Assembly (NCBI GenBank): GCA_910584385.1
Contig: CAJUAK010000004.1
Coordinates: forward strand, 62,001 to 126,000
From: an uncultured Alphaproteobacteria bacterium
GTDB taxonomy: Bacteria > Pseudomonadota > Alphaproteobacteria > RF32 > CAG-239
DNA length: 64,000 nt
Direction: 5' to 3'
This document shows positions 35,487 to 42,764 of the stretch, in pieces. How positions within the stretch are numbered: position 1 is the stretch's first letter; the number at the start of each line of letters is the position of its first letter. The position numbers and the translations under genes are program-made. Under the pieces are notes generated by a model. The model was not told the origin of the DNA, did no database searches, and was given only the letters and a program-made list of their open reading frames with translations.

Positions 35487-35975
35487 ATGAAAAGATTTTT
35501 TATAATCCCCGCGTTTCTTCTGATTTCGGCATGTGCCCAGGAGGCGGAACGCCCCGTATATCAATATCGCAATTCTCCGGCAATTTCTGAAAACGGCATA
35601 ACGCCGCAGGTTTATTCGATTGCCGCCGGGCGGGCGGTCAACAAGTTTCTTGACGGCACAAAAGTGGTCTATGAGCAACAGCCGGCACCGACCTTATATA
35701 TAAAGGAAATTGTCAAGGCTGATGAAACGCTGCCTGACGGATTTTATTACGCCGATAAAGTTGCCCGCCGGATTATTGAAGCTTCCCGCAGTTATCGCCT
35801 GGTTAATAATATTAATGACGCCTCCTATTATCTGGATGTCTGGGTTGACCGCCCGTCTCCGGAGGCTCAGGAACTGACATACACATTGGTGCTGAATTCG
35901 GCTGGTGGCGCAGAGCTCGGACAATGGAGCGAAACGTTAAAGCGCCTTCGCAATGATGATAATAGCTGGTGGTAA
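35487..35975 (+). CDS. Lipoprotein, unknown function
   Basis: 162 aa. Lipoprotein signal MKRFFIIPAFLLISAC with a good lipobox (ISAC). The mature part alternates strands and helices (APTLYIKEIVKADETLPDGFYYADKVARRIIEASRSYRLV, SYYLDVWVDRP) in a manner like small periplasmic alpha/beta lipoproteins of the LpoB/TolB-N kind; I do not assign a family. The next gene starts inside its stop codon (TAATG), so the two are co-translated and probably work together. Confidence 0.75.
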   Translation: MKRFFIIPAFLLISACAQEAERPVYQYRNSPAISENGITPQVYSIAAGRAVNKFLDGTKVVYEQQPAPTLYIKEIVKADETLPDGFYYADKVARRIIEASRSYRLVNNINDASYYLDVWVDRPSPEAQELTYTLVLNSAGGAELGQWSETLKRLRNDDNSWW

Positions 35976-36910
35976 TGTTTTTATTCGGCTTTTTTATACT
36001 ATCTTTATTTCCGTTTTCCGCTTTTGCCCAAGAGGTGCTTGTTGACGATGCCGCCCTTGATGAAAATGTTACGGCGGTTTATGGAACGGCTTGCGAAAAC
36101 ATCCGGGCGGGGGAGGCAAAATCTTCGGCCCGTGTCCGCGTAACGGACAAGGCGTCATTTCTTGCCGTTCAGAAAATTAACGGGTTGGAAGAATTTAAAA
36201 AAGAAGTCAATGATCACGATTTTAATGTGATGGTTTATAATTTGGTTGACAATTACCTTGAGGATATGGCGGTGCGCACAACCAGCCAGAATGATGAAAA
36301 AATCTGTGTCGAGGTTACCGGATATATTCAAAAAAACAATATTGTCAAATCCATAAATGAAACGTTGCAGCAATCGGCGGCGCCTGATGAGGAACAAGAA
36401 TTTGAAACCAATCCGGAGCTGGAAGAAATAATGACGGCGGCAACGGAGAAGTCAAAGCCCGAAACAACTCAAGAAACGGCGGATGTCCGCAAAATTTATT
36501 TGGCGCCGGTACAATTTTATAACGACAGCCAGTCAGAAGCTTATCATCCGCTGTTTGAGGAAATTTTTGCGGATACGGGGTTGGCTTTTGCGGCGGAAGA
36601 AAAAAATGCGGATTATGTCATAAGGCCGAAAGTCCTTCGCGCGAAAGTAGATCCGATAAACAAAGATACGTCGCGTTTGCAAATGGTTGTTTCCATGGAA
36701 CTGGAAAGCAAAGAAAACGGGCAGACAACAACCAGCCATCAAAACAGGTTTGTCTTGTTTACGGCAGATTCTGGAGAGCAGGAAGCGGCGCGCAAACTCC
36801 TGTCAAAACTTTTTTCAAAGGCCGGAGACGAGTTAAAGGAAAAAATTTCTCAAAATGAGCAAAAACAGCTGCCGGGGCTTCCGCCGGTCATAACGCCGGC
36901 CTCCCGTTAA
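35975..36910 (+). CDS. Periplasmic protein, unknown function
   Basis: About 311 aa. ATG 35975 overlaps the upstream TAA; a GTG at 35969 is a less likely alternative. Signal peptide MFLFGFFILSLFPFSAFAQE. A first domain (about 20-125: VYGTACENIRAGEAKSSARVRVTDKASF, then KICVEVTGYI) has the shape of FlgT-N/LPP20-like modules that wrap a strand-helix-strand unit; a Glu-rich linker and a second alpha/beta domain (RKIYLAPVQFYNDSQ, YVIRPKVLRAKVD) follow. This second domain resembles the neighbouring lipoprotein in layout. Its stop overlaps the convergent gene by 4 bp. Confidence 0.7.
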   Translation: MFLFGFFILSLFPFSAFAQEVLVDDAALDENVTAVYGTACENIRAGEAKSSARVRVTDKASFLAVQKINGLEEFKKEVNDHDFNVMVYNLVDNYLEDMAVRTTSQNDEKICVEVTGYIQKNNIVKSINETLQQSAAPDEEQEFETNPELEEIMTAATEKSKPETTQETADVRKIYLAPVQFYNDSQSEAYHPLFEEIFADTGLAFAAEEKNADYVIRPKVLRAKVDPINKDTSRLQMVVSMELESKENGQTTTSHQNRFVLFTADSGEQEAARKLLSKLFSKAGDELKEKISQNEQKQLPGLPPVITPASR

Positions 36911-37731
36911 AATCCCCATTCTTCAGGATTGTATTGCGATTTGGGCAAATCTTCGGGAACCGCAGGAGATTGCTTGCTTTTATATAATGCAGGATGTTCC
37001 GAAACCATTAAAACCCGAACGGAAATGTTGTTAATGCGCGGCTGGTTGATTGAGGCATAATAGCTATCAATTTTTTTGTTGATATACCGTTCAAACTTTC
37101 CGCCGTTATCCGCGTCTTGATTGGTGTAAACCACCGTTTCCATTTCCGGAAATCCACGGTCCGTATAAAAGAAGTGTTTATAGGCCAGTGCCTGTTCATG
37201 GCTGGTTTCAAAAATAATTTTCATAACATTGGAGAAGTTGTCTTCTTTTTGATTCTGGCGGTAATAGTTCAAAATTTCGCCAAGAACCTTATTGCTTTTT
37301 TCTTCAGGCGCCAGGTGCTGTACTTTTGTAAGGTTAAAGAAATTCCCCTGTTGCAAGGCAAATTTTTCCAAGGCCCGTCCAAACAGGGCATATGAAGCTT
37401 CAATATTATTGTAACGGGGATGAAGCAAAATCTCAACCATATCTTTCAAGCCGAGGTTTATAAGGGTGTCAATATAGGAAGCTTCGTATTCCGGCGCCAG
37501 CTGCCCGCCCATTTCCCAAATTTTTTGCGCCTGAAAAACCGCTTTTTCTTTGTTTCCGAGCATGGCAAGCGCTTGCAGATAAGTTATATGGCCTGGAAGC
37601 GAAACCGGAAAATCGTTTAGCCCTTTTATCGCGGCCTTTTCAAGCTCCTGAATGCGTTGGGTGCGGTAATAAGGGGTTTCAAACAATTCGGCCATGATTT
37701 TTCTGAAATATGAATCAGCTGTTTCACTCAT
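36907..37731 (-). CDS. Helical TPR-like cytoplasmic protein, unknown
   Basis: About 274 aa from ATG 37731 (MSETADSYFRK), with TAGGAG upstream; the preceding ATG at 37734 is also possible. No signal peptide. The middle is helix-rich with TPR-like pairs (YLQALAMLGNKEKAVFQAQKIWEMGG, DTLINLGLKDMVEILLH, AYALFGRALEKFALQQGNFF-like). The C-terminus is Pro/Tyr-rich and ends EEWGF. No family recognised. It begins 10 bp after the dtd stop, the last gene of the tyrS-spmAB-dtd run. Confidence 0.65.
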   Translation of the reverse strand: MSETADSYFRKIMAELFETPYYRTQRIQELEKAAIKGLNDFPVSLPGHITYLQALAMLGNKEKAVFQAQKIWEMGGQLAPEYEASYIDTLINLGLKDMVEILLHPRYNNIEASYALFGRALEKFALQQGNFFNLTKVQHLAPEEKSNKVLGEILNYYRQNQKEDNFSNVMKIIFETSHEQALAYKHFFYTDRGFPEMETVVYTNQDADNGGKFERYINKKIDSYYASINQPRINNISVRVLMVSEHPALYKSKQSPAVPEDLPKSQYNPEEWGF

Positions 37732-37741
37732 CATCCATCTC

Positions 37742-38179
37742 CTATTTTTCAAGTAAAAATGTCGCCGGCCCGTCATTAATGAGGGCAACCTGCATATCCG
37801 CCTGAAAGACGCCTGTTTGGACGGGAATACCAAAATCTTTCAAATGCGCCACGGTTTCTTCATAAAGCTCTTTGGCCAGCGCCTGTTCGGCCGCCAGGCT
37901 AAATCCCGGGCGGTTGCCATGCGATGTGTCGGCGGCAAGCGTAAACTGGGACACGACCATGATTTCGCCGTGGACATCCATAATATTTAAATTCATTTTT
38001 TCATTTTCATCATTGAAAATTCTCAAATTTGCAATTTTTTTTGCCAATGCAGCCGATTTTTCAGAGCTGTCCCCTTTTTCAACGCCGAGCAGCACTAAAA
38101 AGCCGTGCCCGATTTGCGAATGGCATATATCATTTATCGTAACGCTGCAATTTTGAACACGTTGGATTAAAGCCTTCAT
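37742..38179 (-). CDS. dtd: D-aminoacyl-tRNA deacylase
   Basis: 145 aa. Hydrolyses D-aminoacyl-tRNAs (and Gly-tRNA-Ala) by RNA-based catalysis. The start at 38179 (MKALIQRVQNCSV) follows AAGGAGGGCTGTT. Hallmarks: VVSQFTLAADTSHGNRPGF (the family's SQF and xxxPGF/PSF region) and the C-terminal TGVFQADMQVALINDGPAT with the NxGPxT motif. A proofreading enzyme beside tyrS is sensible, since D-Tyr-tRNA is a classic substrate. Confidence 0.96.
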   Translation of the reverse strand: MKALIQRVQNCSVTINDICHSQIGHGFLVLLGVEKGDSSEKSAALAKKIANLRIFNDENEKMNLNIMDVHGEIMVVSQFTLAADTSHGNRPGFSLAAEQALAKELYEETVAHLKDFGIPVQTGVFQADMQVALINDGPATFLLEK

Positions 38180-38190
38180 AACAGCCCTCC

Positions 38191-39417
38191 TTAGTAAAAA
38201 GCATAAGCAAATAAAATTGCCGCAGCGATTCCCGCCGCATCGGCAATTAAAGCGCAAGGCAAAGCGGAACGGACTTTTGATATTTTAACGGCGCCAAAAT
38301 AAACGGCCAAAACATAAAAAGTAGTCTCCGTTGAACCTTGGACAATGCAGGAAACAAAAGCAGGAAAACTGTCCGCCCCGTAAGTTTGCATCGTTTCAAT
38401 CATCATGGCGCGTGCGCCGCTTCCTGACAGCGGTTTAATGAATGCCGTGGGCAGGGCGGGGACAAAACCGTTATCTATCCCCATGAAAGCGGCAAGTTTT
38501 GAAAAAGCGCCGGCACATGCATCCACAACGCCGGATGTGCGCAGCATGGCAATAGCCGTCAACATGGCGACCAAATAAGGTATAATGCGTATTGCAATGT
38601 CAAAACCTTCTTTTGCGCCGTTGATAAATGTGTCATAGACATTAATTTTTTTGCAAAGCCCGTAGAAGATAAACAGAAAAACAAATGCGAAAATGATAAA
38701 ATTTCCTGCCGTAGCGGCGATATCCAGGCGTTTTTCCGCAGGAATGCAGAAAAAGCCATAGGCAATAAGGATAAGGAGTGTCAGAAATCCCAAAAGATAA
38801 GACAAAACCACCGTATTAAAAATATTCAGTTTCTGTACCAAGGCAACGCTGAAAAAACCGGCAAGGGTAGAAACGGACGTCGCAAGCAAAATCGGGATAA
38901 AAACGGCAGCCGGCCGAACGGAGCCCAATTCCGAGCGATACATTAAAATTGTTATGGGCAGCAAAGTTACGGCGGAAGCATTGATAACCATAAACATGAT
39001 TTGCGCATTGGAAGCCGTGTCTTTTTTAGGGTTGAGTTCCTGAAGCTGTTCCATGGCTTTTAAGCCCATGGGCGTTGCCGCATTATCAAGGCCGAGCATA
39101 TTGGCGGCCATATTCATGATAATGGAAGACAAGGCCGGATGATTTTCGGGAACCTCCGGCATAATCCGCTTAAAAAAGGGATAAAGCGCTTTTGAAAGCC
39201 CGTTAATCATGCCTGAGACTTCGGCAATTTTCAACAAGCCCAGCCAAAGGCAAAGAATCCCGGTCAGGTTGAGGCAAATTTCAAAAGCGGCTTTTGCAGA
39301 AGAAAATAAGGAAAGGCTCATTTCATTCCAGATTTGCACATTTCCGCCGATAAAAGCCTGCCAACAGGCACTGATGAAAGCGGCAATGAAAAATCCAGCC
39401 CAAATCAGGTTCAACAT
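38191..39417 (-). CDS. Fused SpmA-SpmB membrane protein (nucleoside-recognition/Gate domains)
   Basis: 408 aa, about ten hydrophobic helices. The N-terminal half matches SpmA (ILCLWLGLLKIAEVSGM, MNMAANMLGLDNAATPMGLKAME), the C-terminal half SpmB (AIRIIPYLVAMLTAIAMLR, PLSGSGARAMM, GSTETTFYVLAVYFG). In Bacillus these are two spore-maturation proteins; in Gram-negatives fused versions occur and are presumably transporters, substrate unknown. No sporulation is implied. AAAGGAGAGGCTC precedes the ATG; it follows tyrS by 17 bp. Confidence 0.9.
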   Translation of the reverse strand: MLNLIWAGFFIAAFISACWQAFIGGNVQIWNEMSLSLFSSAKAAFEICLNLTGILCLWLGLLKIAEVSGMINGLSKALYPFFKRIMPEVPENHPALSSIIMNMAANMLGLDNAATPMGLKAMEQLQELNPKKDTASNAQIMFMVINASAVTLLPITILMYRSELGSVRPAAVFIPILLATSVSTLAGFFSVALVQKLNIFNTVVLSYLLGFLTLLILIAYGFFCIPAEKRLDIAATAGNFIIFAFVFLFIFYGLCKKINVYDTFINGAKEGFDIAIRIIPYLVAMLTAIAMLRTSGVVDACAGAFSKLAAFMGIDNGFVPALPTAFIKPLSGSGARAMMIETMQTYGADSFPAFVSCIVQGSTETTFYVLAVYFGAVKISKVRSALPCALIADAAGIAAAILFAYAFY

Positions 39418-39434
39418 GAGCCTCTCCTTTAAAG

Positions 39435-40685
39435 TTAATATAACAGGCCGTGTTTTTTCTTGCCTTGTGAAAGCTTTACTTCGCCATTAACAATATCTGC
39501 GGCGCTCAAACGGTAATTTTCGTCATTGACAACCTTGTCATTAATTTTAAGGCCGTTTTGCTTAATCAGGCGCCGGGCTTCGCCTTTGCTCTCGACAAAT
39601 CCGATTGCCAGAAAGGCATCCAACACGCCAAGCCCTTCGATTTGTTCCACTTTGACCTTGGGAAGCTCGCCGCCGGCCACGCCTTGTTCAAAGACTTTGA
39701 CGGCGGTTTCCTGAGCGGCTTTGGCTTCGCTTTCGCCGCGGCAGATTTTTGTTGCTTCAAAGGCCAAAACTTTTTTGGCTTCATTAATTTCCTGATCCTT
39801 GAGGGCTTCCAGCTTTAAAATCTCTTCCATCGGCAGGTCAGTATAAATGCGCAGGCATTTGCCGACCTCCGTATCGCCGATGTTGCGGAAATATTGGTAA
39901 TAATCATAAGAAGAGAGTTTTTCTTCGTTAATCCAAACGGCATTGCCTTCGGATTTGCCCATTTTTTTGCCGCTGGCATCTGTAATAATCGGGCTGGTAA
40001 AGCCAAAGAGTTCCACATCCATCTTGCGGCGCCCAAGCTCTGTCCCCGAAGTAATGTTCCCCCATTGGTCAGAACCGGCAATTTGTGCGCGGCAGCCGTA
40101 TTTTTTATAAAGTTCGCAAAAGTCATATCCCTGGAGCAGCATGTAGTTAAATTCCAAAAAAGACATCGGCTGTTCGCGTTCCAAACGGGATTTGACGCTG
40201 TCCATGGTCAACATGCGGTTAACGGAATAATAAGTGCCGACATCCCTTAGGAAGCCCAAATAGTTAATGTCTTTAAACCAATTCCAGTTATCTTCCATAA
40301 CAGCATCTGTCGCGCCGTTCCCAAAATTCAAAAACTTGCTGAAAGATTTTTTCAGTCCCTGATTGTTATGTGCCAAAACCTCCTCGCTTAAAAAGGGGCG
40401 GAGCTTGTCTTTTCCGGAAGGGTCGCCGATTCGCGCCGTGGCGCCGCCAACCAGTGCAATAGGCTTGTGCCCGCACTTTTGAAACCAGCGCAGCATCATC
40501 AGCGGAACAATATGCCCCACATGCAGACTGTCTCCGGTCGGGTCTGAGCCAAGATAGCCGACAGCAGGCTTTCCGCTTTTTTCGCAAGCATATAAATAAT
40601 CATCAAAGCCCTGTTCATTTGTGCATTGATTATAAAATCCGCGTTCCTGCATTATATTCATAAATTCTGACTTAAACTGACTCAT
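39435..40685 (-). CDS. tyrS: Tyrosyl-tRNA synthetase
   Basis: 416 aa from ATG 40685 (MSQFKSEFMNIM), with GGATTGGAG upstream. Class I catalytic core with HIGH-type motif SLHVGH (about 50), tyrosine-binding GSDQWGN, and KMSKS-type loop KKMGKSEGN. The C-terminal S4 RNA-binding domain starts about 350 (EARRLIKQNGLKIND). First gene of the minus-strand tyrS-spmAB-dtd-TPR run and divergent from anmK, an arrangement found in other proteobacteria. Confidence 0.97.
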   Translation of the reverse strand: MSQFKSEFMNIMQERGFYNQCTNEQGFDDYLYACEKSGKPAVGYLGSDPTGDSLHVGHIVPLMMLRWFQKCGHKPIALVGGATARIGDPSGKDKLRPFLSEEVLAHNNQGLKKSFSKFLNFGNGATDAVMEDNWNWFKDINYLGFLRDVGTYYSVNRMLTMDSVKSRLEREQPMSFLEFNYMLLQGYDFCELYKKYGCRAQIAGSDQWGNITSGTELGRRKMDVELFGFTSPIITDASGKKMGKSEGNAVWINEEKLSSYDYYQYFRNIGDTEVGKCLRIYTDLPMEEILKLEALKDQEINEAKKVLAFEATKICRGESEAKAAQETAVKVFEQGVAGGELPKVKVEQIEGLGVLDAFLAIGFVESKGEARRLIKQNGLKINDKVVNDENYRLSAADIVNGEVKLSQGKKKHGLLY

Positions 40686-40769
40686 TTCTCCAATCCTTAA
40701 AATATAACAAATTCTTAAGAAGTTTATCATAATATTCCAACAATGCAACAAGGGAGTTAATATTTTACC

Positions 40770-41876
40770 ATGGATGCTATCAAGCCGGTTTGGTCGTTGG
40801 GAATTATGAGCAGCACATCGTTAAATGGCGCGGATTTGGCGTTAATCCGCACAGACGGCGTTGACGTTAATGAATTTGGCCCGGTCCGAATTTTCCCTTA
40901 CGAAGAAGAATTGCGCCAAAAAATCCGTTCTCTGCAGGGAAAACCGGATTTCCCGGCGTCATGGAAGCAGGAATTGGACGGAGAACTGACGGCTTTCCAT
41001 GCCCGCTGCGTTGAAGAATTTCTGGAAGATTCGGAAATCAGGCCGGAAGTCATCGGCTACCATGGCCATAGCCTATACCACAACCCCCGGGAACATTGCA
41101 GCCTGCAAGCTGGCAGCCCGGAACTTCTGGCAAAATTAACGGGAATAAAAGTCATCAGCCGTTTTCATCAGGCGGATATGCTGGGCGGCGGGCAGGGCAA
41201 CCCCATGGAAGCCCTTTATGTAAACGCCCTGACGGCGGATATGGAAAAGCCTTTGGCTTTTTTGAATTTGAGCGGTATTTCTTCATTGGTTTGGATTGGC
41301 GCAAACGGGGAAACAATGGGCTTTGATGCCGGCCCCGGCAATGCGGCGATTAATGATTGGGTATATAAACATGGCAATATGCATATGGATTATAACGGCA
41401 AGCTTGCCATTACCGGCAATATCCACCCCCAAATTCTAAATACGCTGATGAAACATAAGTATTTCGGGATGTATCCGCCCAAAGCGATAGACCGCGATTA
41501 TTTTAAAGAAAAGCTTGAACATTTGGAAGGGCTTTCGCTGGAAGACGGAGCGGCGACCGTAACGGCATTTGTCGCCGAAGCTGTTGTTTACTCAATGGCC
41601 TTATATCTTCCGGAAGCGCCAAAACAGCTGATAATTTGCGGAGGCGGCACCCAAAACCCGACTTTGCTGCGTTTTCTGCGGGTGCGCTTGCCGCATGTCG
41701 AAGTTAAAACCGGAAGCGAAGCCGGCATTTCCTGCGAAGGATTTTCCGCGGCAGCTTATGCTTTTTTGGCGGTGCGCAGCCTGAACCATATGCCTTTGAG
41801 TTTTCCCGGCGTTACCGGTGTCGCGGAGCCGCAGATGGGCGGGGAAATTTTTGATTTTGTACAAAATAAGGCTTGA
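40770..41876 (+). CDS. anmK: AnmK-like anhydro-N-acetylmuramic acid kinase (divergent)
   Basis: 368 aa, normal length. AnmK phosphorylates and opens 1,6-anhydroMurNAc released by lytic transglycosylases, feeding cell-wall recycling. Family segments are all alignable: LGIMSSTSLNGADLAL, YHGHSLYHNP, MLGGGQGNP, MGFDAGPGN, ICGGGTQNP, GISCEGFSAAAYAFLA. The ATP loop normally reads MSGTSxDG but here is MSSTSLNG (Gly to Ser, Asp to Asn), and NLSGISS replaces the usual NIGGIAN; the Asp of GFDAGPGN is kept. An in-frame stop at 40758 fixes the start, although GGGAG is 13 nt away, unusually far. Activity may be reduced or altered. Confidence 0.85.
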   Translation: MDAIKPVWSLGIMSSTSLNGADLALIRTDGVDVNEFGPVRIFPYEEELRQKIRSLQGKPDFPASWKQELDGELTAFHARCVEEFLEDSEIRPEVIGYHGHSLYHNPREHCSLQAGSPELLAKLTGIKVISRFHQADMLGGGQGNPMEALYVNALTADMEKPLAFLNLSGISSLVWIGANGETMGFDAGPGNAAINDWVYKHGNMHMDYNGKLAITGNIHPQILNTLMKHKYFGMYPPKAIDRDYFKEKLEHLEGLSLEDGAATVTAFVAEAVVYSMALYLPEAPKQLIICGGGTQNPTLLRFLRVRLPHVEVKTGSEAGISCEGFSAAAYAFLAVRSLNHMPLSFPGVTGVAEPQMGGEIFDFVQNKA

Positions 41877-41901
41877 TTAGACGAAAAATCTGTGCTATAT
41901 A
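41873..41901 (+). promoter_or_regulatory. Promoter of the 198-aa lipoprotein gene
   Basis: TTGATT (41873-41878), 17-bp spacer ending in TGTGC, TATATA (41896-41901): a -10 with a TG extension. The -35 overlaps the anmK stop. Confidence 0.6.
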
Positions 41902-41940
41902 TTTTGCAATTCACGTGATTATTATTTAATTAGTATACCT

Positions 41941-42537
41941 ATGAAAGCAAAAATTTTTTCATGCTGTATTGTTATTGCCTTTTTGGCTTGCATTTTCAGT
42001 TGCGGACGCAAGCAGGTTAATCCTTTTGAAGAGCGCGCCCTTCATATTGCCAAAGAAGTTGAGTCAGACACGACGGTTTATTTCCTTTTGGAAAAAGGCG
42101 CCATTAAGAGCTGGCAGGACGATTTGCATTACGGGCACGATCTGGTCTGGATGAGCGAGGAAGGTGTTCCTTATGCGTTGGTTCTGCATCCGGAATATGT
42201 CCGCAGCGTTTTTCAGGACGACAAAGGCGGCTATGTTGACTTTTTCAACGGAAAAAGGCTGACTGTTGTTTTTATGCGGCAGACAGACACTTATCAGATT
42301 GATTGGGTACCGATTGAAAATTGTACGATTTCCATTCCCATGGCCGAAGGCGAAAAAGCGGAAATCCTGTCCCTCCTGCCGGATGTAAAGAAGTCTGAAA
42401 TCCGGTGGAAAACAAACTTTGGCAGGGTAATCGTTGCCGAGATTGACAATGCAGTCGTTAATTTTGATGAGGCAGGATTATCAGTCTCTTTTGCGGAAAC
42501 CGGCGCCAAGCTGATTTTTGATTTTTCTGCCGTCTAA
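41941..42537 (+). CDS. Probable lipoprotein, unknown
   Basis: 198 aa with signal MKAKIFSCCIVIAFLACIFSC, the last Cys in an IFSC lipobox (imperfect). The mature protein is acidic and beta-rich (YALVLHPEYVRSVFQDDKGGYVDFF, RLTVVFMRQTDTYQIDWVPI). No family recognised. Own promoter and strong terminator: a single-gene unit between anmK and ileS. Confidence 0.7.
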   Translation: MKAKIFSCCIVIAFLACIFSCGRKQVNPFEERALHIAKEVESDTTVYFLLEKGAIKSWQDDLHYGHDLVWMSEEGVPYALVLHPEYVRSVFQDDKGGYVDFFNGKRLTVVFMRQTDTYQIDWVPIENCTISIPMAEGEKAEILSLLPDVKKSEIRWKTNFGRVIVAEIDNAVVNFDEAGLSVSFAETGAKLIFDFSAV

Positions 42538-42544
42538 ACCTCAA

Positions 42545-42580
42545 CCCCTTGTTCCCGATTGGGAATAAGGGGTATTTTTA
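42545..42580 (+). terminator. Rho-independent terminator after the lipoprotein gene
   Basis: Stem CCCCTTGTTCCC (42545-42556) / GGGAATAAGGGG (42561-42572) with one mismatch and a GATT loop, followed by TATTTTTA. Confidence 0.9.
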
Positions 42581-42643
42581 TTGTTGACTCGGCAAATTGA
42601 ATGTACTAATTTTTACCTCAGTAACAATTAGCGAGATTCTCAA

Positions 42644-42711
42644 TATGTGCATTTTTAACATAAATATACCTTTCATTATTATCCCTTAGGGGATATTCAT
42701 TTTCGCACATA
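42644..42711 (+). promoter_or_regulatory. Structured leader upstream of ileS
   Basis: TATGTGC (42644-42650) is perfectly complementary to GCACATA (42705-42711), enclosing an inner hairpin TATCCC (42680-42685) / GGGATA (42690-42695) with a 4-nt loop. A weak promoter (TTGACT 42584-42589, 17 bp, TAATTT) lies before it, giving a leader of roughly 150 nt. No T-box or known riboswitch core is seen. The function, if any, is inferred. Confidence 0.4.
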
Positions 42712-42764
42712 ACTCATTACCGCCTAATCAAAAACAAAATCAATCATTTACGGGTATAAGAACC

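Noticed and set aside
38191..39417. Evidence for sporulation from SpmA/SpmB similarity
   Set aside because: Fused SpmAB proteins occur in non-sporulating Gram-negatives, and the rest of the window shows an outer-membrane organism.
42590..42764. T-box leader controlling ileS
   Set aside because: No T-box sequence or specifier-loop arrangement visible, and T-boxes are not expected in this group.
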